Under the pieces are notes generated by a model. That model saw nothing but the letters and a program-made list of their open reading frames with translations. It ran no database searches and had not been told where the DNA came from. Made by a program: the position numbers and the translations under genes. Below, piece after piece: positions 37,889 to 45,186 of a stretch of 64,000 nucleotides of DNA. The DNA is from Mycolicibacterium nivoides (GTDB taxonomy: Bacteria; Actinomycetota; Actinomycetes; Mycobacteriales; Mycobacteriaceae), in NCBI RefSeq assembly GCF_003855255.1, contig NZ_CP034072.1, forward strand, positions 1,364,001 to 1,428,000, read 5' to 3'. The first letter of the stretch is position 1, and every line of letters begins with the position of its first letter.

Positions 37889-38916
37889 CCACCTACCGGA
37901 TGCCGGCCGAGAGTGCGCCGCAGGATCGTGTTTGGATGGCGTTCCCGTCGGCCGGCTACTCGCTGGGCGACACCGAAGCCGAGCACCACGAAGCGCGCAG
38001 CACCTGGGCGGCGGTCGCGCACGCGGTGCTGGAGTTCGAACCGGTGACGATGGTGGTGGACCCCGCCGAAATGTCGGCGGCCCGGCGCTATCTGTCCGCC
38101 GCTGTCGACATCGTCGAGGCGCCGTTGAACGACGCCTGGATGCGCGATATCGGTCCGACCTTCGTACACGCCGGGGACGGTTCGGTGGCGGCGGTGGACT
38201 GGGTGTTCAACGGCTGGGGCGCCCAGGATTGGGCGCAGTGGGACAGCGACTCCAAAATCGGTGCGGCCGTTGCCGATTGGTCCGGCGTACCGGTGGTGGA
38301 CTCGAACCTGGTGAACGAAGGCGGTGGGATCCAGGTCGACGGGCTGGGAACGGTCCTGGTCACCGAGACCGTGCAACTGGATCCCGGCCGCAACCCCGGC
38401 GCCACCAAGGCCGACGTCGAAGCCGAGCTGGCCCGCACCATCGGTGCCGATCACACGGTCTGGTTGCCGCACGGGCTGACCCGTGACTCGCAGCGCTTCG
38501 GTACGCGCGGGCACGTCGACATCGTGGCCGCGATACCCTCGCCGGGCCGGCTGCTTCTGCATGCGCAGAGTGCCGACTCTCACCCGGATCACCTGGTGTG
38601 CAAGGAGATCCGGGCATCGATCGAGCAGACCCACGATGTCGCCGGACGGCCGTGGGAGATCGTCGAACTACCCGCGCCCGACCAGTTGACCGACGCGGAA
38701 GGCTTCGTCGACTACAGCTACATCAATCACCTGGTGGTCAACGGCGGCGTGATCGCCTGCGCGTTCGGCGATCCCAGGGATGCGGACGCGGCGGCCATCC
38801 TGGCCGAGCAGTACCCGGGCCGCCGTGTCCTCAGCGTCGACGCCCGCCCGCTGTTCGAGCGTGGCGGCGGCATTCACTGCATCACCCAGCATCAGCCTTC
38901 GGCCCGCCGGCGGTGA
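37885..38916 (+). CDS. aguA: Agmatine deiminase
   Basis: Guanidinium-modifying enzyme converting agmatine to N-carbamoylputrescine and ammonia. It is 343 residues in a five-bladed propeller fold. The N-terminal MPAESAPQDRVWMAFPS is the family start. The substrate carboxylates lie in LNDAWMRDIGPTF (about residue 88), the catalytic His in FGTRGHVDIVA, and the nucleophile is C332 in GGGIHCITQHQP. It is co-translated with aguB and ends in the first copy of a 26-bp tandem repeat that also holds the stop of the convergent gdh gene. Confidence 0.95.
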   Translation: MTTYRMPAESAPQDRVWMAFPSAGYSLGDTEAEHHEARSTWAAVAHAVLEFEPVTMVVDPAEMSAARRYLSAAVDIVEAPLNDAWMRDIGPTFVHAGDGSVAAVDWVFNGWGAQDWAQWDSDSKIGAAVADWSGVPVVDSNLVNEGGGIQVDGLGTVLVTETVQLDPGRNPGATKADVEAELARTIGADHTVWLPHGLTRDSQRFGTRGHVDIVAAIPSPGRLLLHAQSADSHPDHLVCKEIRASIEQTHDVAGRPWEIVELPAPDQLTDAEGFVDYSYINHLVVNGGVIACAFGDPRDADAAAILAEQYPGRRVLSVDARPLFERGGGIHCITQHQPSARRR

Positions 38917-38972
38917 TCAGATTGCCGGCCCGCCGGCGGTGATCAGATTGCCGGCCCGCCGGCGATGATCAG
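38902..38972. repeat. 2.7-copy, 26-bp tandem repeat at the convergent aguA/gdh stops
   Basis: Two exact copies of a 26-bp unit (38902-38927 and 38928-38953) and a third partial copy (38954-38972, one mismatch). Each full copy contains TGATCA, giving a stop codon on both strands. The aguA stop uses the first copy and the gdh stop uses the second. Slippage duplication is the simplest origin. It is not a CRISPR: there are no spacers. Confidence 0.85.
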
Positions 38973-41561
38973 CCGGCCGATCGCCTCGCTCACCTTGGCG
39001 CGGTTGCCGTCCCCGTTGCGCAGTACCCACGACGTCAGGTGCTCGACCAGCTCGCGCATCTGCAGCAGCGCCTGGATGCGCCGGCCCTCATCGCTGTTGC
39101 CGGCCAACTCGGCCGCCCACAGTGCGTCCAGGTCGAGGATGTCGCGCACCGTGGCGTAGGCAAGCGCCACCTCGGGCGTGGTCACCGCCAACCGCTCCTG
39201 CATGCGGTAGATGGTGCCGGGGCCGACCCGGTTGATCAGCTCACCGGCCACCGAGGTCGCCACGATCTCACGGCGCAGCGGGTGGCGGCTGATCTCGGCG
39301 TGGGCATGCTCGGCGACCGCAGCGGGGAAGTAGTCGCCGAGGCGGTGCGCGAACGCCTCATGGTCCGGAATCTCGGAGGCGAGCAACTCCTGTGCCACCA
39401 GGTTCTTGGATTGGGCGAGCAACACGGCGATCTCGGGTCGGGTGAGGCCCAGCCCCATGGTGCGACGGCGCACCAGTTCCGGCGCGGCCGGCAGCCCCTC
39501 CACCTGGGGGTCGACACCCGCTTGATCCTGCAGGTTGCTGATCAGCCGGATGTGCCGGTCCAGCAGTGAATCGGCTTCGGCGGCGGCCATGCTGATCGCC
39601 AGGATCGCCTCGGCGTTGTCTTCCAGCACGCGCGCCGCGACATCGTCGGTGGCCTCGGTGAGCAGCGTATTGCGCTGTTCGGTACCGATGTTTCCGGAAT
39701 CCAGGGCGATCTTGATGTTGACCTCGAGGTCCGAGGTCGCGACACCGGCCGCGTTGTCGATGAAGTCGGCATTGATCCGGCCGCCGTTCAGGGCGAACCC
39801 GATACGCGCCTGCTGGGTGAGCCCGAGGTTGCCGCCTTCGCCGATCACCTTGCAGCGCAGCTGCGACGCCGATACCCGGACCCGGTCGTTGGCCTTGTCC
39901 TGGGCATCGGCGTCGGTCTCCCCGTCGGACCTGACGTAGGTGCCGACACCGCCGTTCCACAGCAGGTCGACGGGTGCGCACAGCACCGCCGAGATCAGTT
40001 CGTCCGGGGTGCACTCGGTTGCTTCGATACTCAGCGCGGTGCGTGCCTGCGGTGAGAGCGGTATCGACTTGGCCGTGCGGGGCCACACCCCGCCGCCGGC
40101 CGAGATCAGCGTGGAGTCGTAGTCCTGCCAGCTCGAGGCGGGCAGATCGAACAGCCGTGCACGCTCGCCGAAGGATGCCCGCGGGTCCGGGTCGGGATCG
40201 ACGAAGATGTGCCGGTGGTCGAAGGCGGCGACCAATTTGATGTTGTGGGACAGCAGCATTCCGTTGCCGAACACATCGCCGGACATGTCCCCGATACCGG
40301 CCACGGTGAACGGCTCGACGTCGATGTCGCGGCCGGCTTCGGCGAAATGCCGCCGCACCGAGAGCCACGCTCCGCGTGCCGTGATGCCCATGGCCTTGTG
40401 GTCGTAGCCGGCCGAGCCGCCGGAGGCGAAAGCATCGCCGAGCCAGAAGCCGTACTCGGCGGCAACGGAATTGGCCAGGTCGGAGAATTTCGCGGTGCCC
40501 TTGTCGGCGGCCACGACCAGGTAGGCGTCGTCTCCGTCGGGGCACACCGTCCGGTCCGGATGCCGGACCGCGCCATCGACGATGTTGTCGGTGATGTCGA
40601 GCATCCCGCGGATGAACGTGCGGTAGCCGTCGGCGGGGGCGACGTCGGCGTTGCGGAGGACGAACGCGCCTTTGGCCCCGGTGGGCACGATGGGCGCGTT
40701 CTTCACGGCCTGTGTCTTCATCAGGCCGAGCACCTCGGTGCGGAAGTCCTCGGCGCGATTCGACCAGCGCAGACCGCCTCGGGCGATGGCCCCGCTGCGC
40801 AGGTGGATGCCCTCCATGGCGTCGGAATACACGTAGATCTCGCGGTGCGGGACCACCGGGCCGACGCCGGCCAGCTGGGCCGAGTCGATCTTGAACGACA
40901 GGTAGTCCTTCGCCTGCCCGTCCGGCCCGAGCTGGAACCAGTTGGTACGCAAGGTCGCCCGCACGAAGCTGTGCAGTGCGCGCCGAATGCGCTCGTCGTC
41001 GAGCGACGTGGCGGCATCCACCAGGGCGGCCACGTCACGATCGGCCTGTTCGGCGTCCGTATGGTCCGTGCCGTCGGGGTCGAAACGGGCATCGAAGAGC
41101 GCCAGCAGCGCGTTGACGAAATCCGGTGCGGCGAGCAGCGAATCGATGATGTAGTCGGTTGAGAAACCCAACCCGGTCTGCCGGATGAACCGGGTGATCG
41201 CGCGAGTCAGGACCACCCGGCGCCAATCGATACCGGCCGACGCGATGAGCGCGGCGTATCGGTCGACCTGCCAGCGCCCGGCGATCGCCGCCTCGTAGGC
41301 CCGTGCGATCAGGTCGAGGGTGGCCACCGGCAGGTTCAGGCCGCAGAATTCGTAGCAGTGTCCGGCGTCGCTGACCTCATAGGACGCGACGCGCAGTCCG
41401 AAGTGTTCGAACATGGCGCAGACCTCGGCGAGCAGCGGCGGGCTTCCCGGCCACTGCACCTCGGCGCGGGTGCCGGCTTCATCGGCGGCAAAAGACACTC
41501 GGGCAGAAGGGTTTTCCACAGCCAGAGTCTCGGCCATGTCGGGTCGGACAACCATCGACAT
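38943..41561 (-). CDS. NAD-dependent glutamate dehydrogenase, N-terminally short form
   Basis: Oxidatively deaminates glutamate to 2-oxoglutarate. The catalytic core of the large (GdhB/180-kDa) class is present: FRTEVLGLMKTQAVKNAPIVPTGAKGAF split over two motifs, the NAD region VVAADKGTAKFSD, and the C-terminal helical domain (LEVNIKIALDSGNIGT onward). The typical large enzyme is about 1600 residues with an N-terminal half of ACT/PAS-like regulatory domains. This one is about 872 residues and lacks that half. The start is uncertain (41561, 41555 and 41537 are all ATG). The stop lies in the 26-bp repeat. The gene may serve agmatine/putrescine-derived glutamate. Confidence 0.85.
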   Translation of the reverse strand: MSMVVRPDMAETLAVENPSARVSFAADEAGTRAEVQWPGSPPLLAEVCAMFEHFGLRVASYEVSDAGHCYEFCGLNLPVATLDLIARAYEAAIAGRWQVDRYAALIASAGIDWRRVVLTRAITRFIRQTGLGFSTDYIIDSLLAAPDFVNALLALFDARFDPDGTDHTDAEQADRDVAALVDAATSLDDERIRRALHSFVRATLRTNWFQLGPDGQAKDYLSFKIDSAQLAGVGPVVPHREIYVYSDAMEGIHLRSGAIARGGLRWSNRAEDFRTEVLGLMKTQAVKNAPIVPTGAKGAFVLRNADVAPADGYRTFIRGMLDITDNIVDGAVRHPDRTVCPDGDDAYLVVAADKGTAKFSDLANSVAAEYGFWLGDAFASGGSAGYDHKAMGITARGAWLSVRRHFAEAGRDIDVEPFTVAGIGDMSGDVFGNGMLLSHNIKLVAAFDHRHIFVDPDPDPRASFGERARLFDLPASSWQDYDSTLISAGGGVWPRTAKSIPLSPQARTALSIEATECTPDELISAVLCAPVDLLWNGGVGTYVRSDGETDADAQDKANDRVRVSASQLRCKVIGEGGNLGLTQQARIGFALNGGRINADFIDNAAGVATSDLEVNIKIALDSGNIGTEQRNTLLTEATDDVAARVLEDNAEAILAISMAAAEADSLLDRHIRLISNLQDQAGVDPQVEGLPAAPELVRRRTMGLGLTRPEIAVLLAQSKNLVAQELLASEIPDHEAFAHRLGDYFPAAVAEHAHAEISRHPLRREIVATSVAGELINRVGPGTIYRMQERLAVTTPEVALAYATVRDILDLDALWAAELAGNSDEGRRIQALLQMRELVEHLTSWVLRNGDGNRAKVSEAIGRLIIAGGPAI

Positions 41562-41645
41562 TCTGGCGATCTTGCGTGCGGAAACGGCGCCATTTTGTCC
41601 AATGCCTAGGTGGGTGAACTGACCCCGCTTGCCGACCTCGCTAGC

Positions 41646-41694
41646 GATTTGTGCACGATTCTCCGCGGCAGCCGCGGAAAATCGTGCACAAATC
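41646..41694. repeat. 49-bp palindrome, copy 1
   Basis: Outer arms gatttgtgcacgatt / aatcgtgcacaaatc pair over 15 bp. After one mismatch an inner tccgcggc-a-gccgcgga pairs over 8 bp. It lies between the gdh start and the DUF559 stop, whose TGA reads from its right edge. A copy identical except for one base in the inner arm is at 42592-42640 on the other side of the DUF559 gene. Confidence 0.9.
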
Positions 41695-42547
41695 ACTCCA
41701 AGGCATTGCGTATCTCGGCGAGGACGCGATCGGGATATTCAGTCAGATCGAGCCAGGTGAACCGCAAGATCTGATACCCGAGCAGCGAGATGACGTTCTG
41801 CCGGTTTCGGTCGTTCACGAAGTCGTCAGCGTTGCTGTGAAAAGCCCAGCCGTCGACTTCGATGGCAAGCCTTGCCGCCGGAAAGACGACGTCGATCTTG
41901 TATCCCGCGACTGGATGGTTGGCCTTCCATCCGGTGATCTTGTTGCGGCGCAATAGTTTCACCAGCAGGCGCTCGGCTTCGGAACGGGCGCCATCTGCTG
42001 CGGACAGCAGCAGGATCCGGGCCGCCGGCGACCCGTGCCTGCCCTTGTTGCGCAGGTGCGCATCCCATAGTTGCTTCAGCTCGACGTGCCGTTGCAATGC
42101 CGCATCCATCAACGTGGCGCCACCGCCGCGGCGGGTCGCGGCTTCGATGACTGAAAGTGGAAGTGCGGTTACACGGAGTCCATTGCGCTCGACGATGTCG
42201 GAGCCGGGCAGATCGCGGCGTCGGACCCGGATCCCGTCGCGCTTGCGGTGATTGCTCACCCTGGGCACGGTGACTTCGACGCTTTCTGGCGGGTAGCGCG
42301 TGACGCCATGCCACCATGCGGCGGCCAGGCCGCTGGCGGTGGCGGCCGGCCCGTACGACCACACCGCGCTGCGCACCCGTGCTGAATCGGTGAATGGACG
42401 ATCGTCGACGAAGAACACTCCGGGTGCGCAACGCAGCCAGTGGCCCGAACGAACGCGACGGCTGATGGCGTCGTCGCTGAGCCCGGCGGACAGGGCTTGT
42501 GCCCGGGTGATTACGCCATCGTGATTGCGAAGGTAGTCATCGAGCAC
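41693..42547 (-). CDS. Winged-helix plus DUF559 (Vsr-like) nuclease-fold protein
   Basis: A 284-residue protein with two parts. Residues 1-60 (LDDYLRNHDGVITRAQALSAG, then GLSDDAISRRV) resemble the AbiEi-type winged-helix antitoxin domain. Residues about 175-284 match DUF559, the Vsr-like PD-(D/E)XK endonuclease fold, with candidate acids E192, D219 (KIDVVF) and E230/D232 (IEVDG). Its function is unknown. Such proteins occur in many copies in mycobacteria and may be toxin-antitoxin-like or mobile nucleases. GTG 42547 is my start, as the upstream frame has no homology. It is bracketed by two near-identical palindromes. Confidence 0.75.
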   Translation of the reverse strand: MLDDYLRNHDGVITRAQALSAGLSDDAISRRVRSGHWLRCAPGVFFVDDRPFTDSARVRSAVWSYGPAATASGLAAAWWHGVTRYPPESVEVTVPRVSNHRKRDGIRVRRRDLPGSDIVERNGLRVTALPLSVIEAATRRGGGATLMDAALQRHVELKQLWDAHLRNKGRHGSPAARILLLSAADGARSEAERLLVKLLRRNKITGWKANHPVAGYKIDVVFPAARLAIEVDGWAFHSNADDFVNDRNRQNVISLLGYQILRFTWLDLTEYPDRVLAEIRNALE

Positions 42548-42589
42548 ACTGAATCGGACGTCCGCGCCGCCGCTCCGGTTCCACCGATT

Positions 42590-42642
42590 GTGATTTGTGC
42601 ACGATTCTCCGCGGCAGCCGCGGGAAATCGTGCACAAATCAC
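42590..42642. repeat. Palindrome, copy 2 (53 bases including flanks)
   Basis: Same structure as the palindrome at 41646-41694. The core at 42592-42640 differs by a single a-to-g change in the inner arm. Two more bases pair on each side here (tg/ca), giving 53 bases. It lies between the DUF559 start and the permease stop, and abuts a small perfect repeat ccctga-c-tcaggg (42642-42654) overlapping the permease stop. Confidence 0.9.
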
Positions 42643-42648
42643 CCTGAC

Positions 42649-44190
42649 TCAGGGAATCGGCGGCGTGTCCATGGTCAGGGTTTCGCCCCGGAAGAATGCC
42701 GGCTGGACGAAACGCAGGCCGAGCATGAGGACGGCGCCGAACAGCAGGATGCCGAATCCGAGATAGAACACCAGGCCGATGCCGCCGATCGACGCGCCGC
42801 TGCCGCTGGCCTCCGGGTCCATGCTCACCAGCACCGACTTGACGAACACCGACAGCAGCATGACACCGCCGACTGCCGGGAACACCAGCTTGTAGATGAC
42901 GTTCCTCGGGCTGAGGAACAGTTCCTTGCGGAAGAACCACACACAGGCGAACGCGGTGATGCCGTAGTACCAGCAGATCATGATGCCAAGGGCGGCAATG
43001 GTATCCAGCAGTGTCCGCTCGGACAGCAGTGTCACGATGGTGTAGAAGCAGGCGGTGACCACACCGGCGACCACGGTGCTGAACACCGGTGACAGCGATC
43101 GCGGGTTGACGCTGGCGAACCTCTTGGGGAACGCACCGTAGGCACCCATCGCCAGCATGGTGCGGGCGGCAGGCAAGACGGTCGTCTGCAGGCTCGCGAT
43201 CGACGATGCGAACACTGCCAGCAGCAGCAGTGGGCCGCCCCAGTCACCCAGCACCGGATAGGCCAGCGCCCCGAACACGTTCTCCGCGATCTCCTCGTTG
43301 CCCAGCCCCAGCCCGGTGGTGCCGACTCCGGCATACATCATCACCGCCACCGCCACCAGCAGGTAGGTCAGCAGGATGGACATGACACACAACAATCCGG
43401 CCCGGCCGGGCACCTTGGTGGGGTCCTTGCTCTCCTCGCCCAACGTCAGGCAGGTGTCCCAGCCCCAGAAGGCGAAGATCGAGCCGATCAGCCCAATGAC
43501 GAAGGCGCTCATCGTGAGTCCGGTGAACGGGTCGAACCATTGGATGTCGAAACTCAGGTGCCCCTCGACCTCGCCGGACCGCGCGATGGCGACGACCGCG
43601 AACGTCACAAGGACGGTCATCTGGAACCCGACCAGCACATACTGCACCTTCTCGCTGGTGGTGATGCCGCGACAGGAGATGAAGGTGGCGATGGCGAGTA
43701 GCAGAACCGTGGAAACGATGTTGACGGCGACATTGTCCGCAGGGAGCATCGCGAGCGTTTCGTTGTGCAGCACCTTGCCCAGGAACTCGTAGCCGAAGAG
43801 GACGCCGATCGAGGCCAGATTGGACAGCACGATGATGGTGGCGATCACCATGCCCCACCCGCACATCCAGCCGACGTACGGCCCGAAGGCCTTGGTGGAC
43901 CAGGTGAACGACGCGCCGCAGTCGGGTGCGCGGGAGTTCAGTTCGCGGTAGGCGTAGGCGGTGAGGAACATCGGGATGAAGCCGGCGATCAGGATGGCGG
44001 GCATCTTGAGGCCGACGGCCGCGACGATGAGCCCGATGCTGGCGGTCAGGGTGTAGCCCGGCGCCACCGTCGAGATGCCGAGGATCGCTCCGGTGAAGGT
44101 GCCGATCCGTCCCGGTGCCAGGCCTTTGGCGACCAAGCCCTCCTCCCGCTCGGCCCGTTCCAGTTCGGTGCTGGCCAGTTGCTCAGACAT
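42649..44190 (-). CDS. APC-superfamily amino acid/amine permease
   Basis: A 513-residue inner-membrane transporter with about twelve helices. The start is ATG 44190, after the RBS-like gcagaac, overlapping the preceding gene by 8 bases. The APC signature in TM1 is FTGAILGISTVAPGYTLTASIG, then AYAYRELNSRAPDCGASFTWSTKAFGPYVGWMCGWGM in pieces. LTLGEESKDPTKVPGRAG marks the family loop. It probably imports an amino acid or amine. Adjacent agmatine and glutamate genes suggest a nitrogen substrate, but the substrate is unproven. It ends at the copy 2 palindrome. Confidence 0.9.
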   Translation of the reverse strand: MSEQLASTELERAEREEGLVAKGLAPGRIGTFTGAILGISTVAPGYTLTASIGLIVAAVGLKMPAILIAGFIPMFLTAYAYRELNSRAPDCGASFTWSTKAFGPYVGWMCGWGMVIATIIVLSNLASIGVLFGYEFLGKVLHNETLAMLPADNVAVNIVSTVLLLAIATFISCRGITTSEKVQYVLVGFQMTVLVTFAVVAIARSGEVEGHLSFDIQWFDPFTGLTMSAFVIGLIGSIFAFWGWDTCLTLGEESKDPTKVPGRAGLLCVMSILLTYLLVAVAVMMYAGVGTTGLGLGNEEIAENVFGALAYPVLGDWGGPLLLLAVFASSIASLQTTVLPAARTMLAMGAYGAFPKRFASVNPRSLSPVFSTVVAGVVTACFYTIVTLLSERTLLDTIAALGIMICWYYGITAFACVWFFRKELFLSPRNVIYKLVFPAVGGVMLLSVFVKSVLVSMDPEASGSGASIGGIGLVFYLGFGILLFGAVLMLGLRFVQPAFFRGETLTMDTPPIP

Positions 44191-45034
44191 GTTCTGCCCC
44201 TTCATCCTTGGGTACCACAAACATCGGGACTTGCAGAACGCGCAGCATCTTCGCCGCAGTCGACCCGAGGAACAGGCGGCGCGGCTGGGCCAGCCGGCTC
44301 GAACCGACCATGATCATGTCGCCGTCTTTCCAGCCCAGCTTGTTGACCGCCTCCTCCACGGTCGGGCCGGTGGCCACCCGTGAACTGACCGGAACATCAT
44401 CTGGCAGAAAGTCTTTCGCTTGATCCAGGGCACGCTGTGCGTGCTGCTGAGCGGCTTCCAGCCGGCGGGCGTCATCCACGGCCACCAGCGACACCAGCCG
44501 GAGGGGCGTCTCGGTGGCCCGGCAGAACCGCAGGGCGGTGTTGAGTAGCAGGGTGGCTCCGGGCCGGGTGCCGATGGCGCAGGTGACCTCACGAATCCGC
44601 TCGCTGCGCTGCAATCGGGCGCCGCGCGGTGCGATCACGACCGGTATCGGCGAGGCGTGCACCAGATCGTTGACCACCGAACCGAGAGACAGGGGCCCGG
44701 CCATCCCGCCGCCGGCTCCACCGACCACCAGCGCGTCGGCGCCCAGGTTCTCGGCCGCCGCGATCAGGCCCACGGTGCTGGACTCGTCATAGCTCAGGTG
44801 GGTGGTCACCGGCACGTCGTTGCGCACCCCGGCCGCGGCGGCGGCCAGCCAGCCGTCGGCTTCCCGGTGCAACACATCCCCGGGGGTGGGGGCGAGTGCC
44901 GAGCGGTCACTGGGCAGAACCATGCACAGGTCGAGGCCGGCGCCCAGGGTGCGGGCGATCTGTTCCCCGACCGCGACGGCGTCATCACCTCCCGGTGTGG
45001 CGATGTAGGCGACGGCGATTCGTGGAGTGTTCAT
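44183..45034 (-). CDS. Tandem universal stress protein (UspA family)
   Basis: A 283-residue cytoplasmic protein with two Usp domains (about residues 1-140 and 145-283). Each half has the Rossmann-like alpha/beta pattern: RIAVAYIATPGGDDAVAVGEQIA in the first, EVTCAIGTRPGATLLLNTALRFCR in the second. The C-terminal half ends with the ATP-binding G-2x-G-9x-G-S type pattern around GSSRLAQPRRLFLGST. ATG 45034 is chosen, as the frame upstream to 45109 is intergenic. It is co-transcribed with the permease (8-base overlap), an arrangement seen for transporter-linked Usp proteins. Confidence 0.85.
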   Translation of the reverse strand: MNTPRIAVAYIATPGGDDAVAVGEQIARTLGAGLDLCMVLPSDRSALAPTPGDVLHREADGWLAAAAAGVRNDVPVTTHLSYDESSTVGLIAAAENLGADALVVGGAGGGMAGPLSLGSVVNDLVHASPIPVVIAPRGARLQRSERIREVTCAIGTRPGATLLLNTALRFCRATETPLRLVSLVAVDDARRLEAAQQHAQRALDQAKDFLPDDVPVSSRVATGPTVEEAVNKLGWKDGDMIMVGSSRLAQPRRLFLGSTAAKMLRVLQVPMFVVPKDEGAEHV

Positions 45035-45092
45035 CGACTGGGTCCGCACCGTCCATCTCTTGTGAAATTCATCGGGTCTCTGGCGGGCCAAG

Positions 45093-45108
45093 TGTGTCGC
45101 GGAACACA
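45093..45108. promoter_or_regulatory. Inverted repeat in the usp/pucR divergent promoter region
   Basis: tgtgt-cgcgga-acaca, a perfect 5-bp-arm repeat, lies midway between the divergent usp (45034) and pucR (45187) starts. It could be a PucR-family operator. Short, so modest confidence. The 152-base gap holds no gene. Confidence 0.4.
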
Positions 45109-45186
45109 TCGCAGTTCATCCGACAATATGGAGATTTTCTGTGCAGCTTTTCGACATTCTGTACATTCCTGTTGGTGGCGGTTCCG

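Noticed and set aside
38902..38972. Possible CRISPR array
   Set aside because: The repeats are directly adjacent with no spacers and no cas genes nearby; it is a simple tandem duplication.
41562..41696. Extended N-terminus of gdh up to 41696
   Set aside because: The added residues are translated palindrome and intergenic sequence, with no family similarity.
42548..42940. Upstream extension of the DUF559 frame to 42940
   Set aside because: It runs through the copy 2 palindrome and antisense to the permease C-terminus, with no domain similarity.
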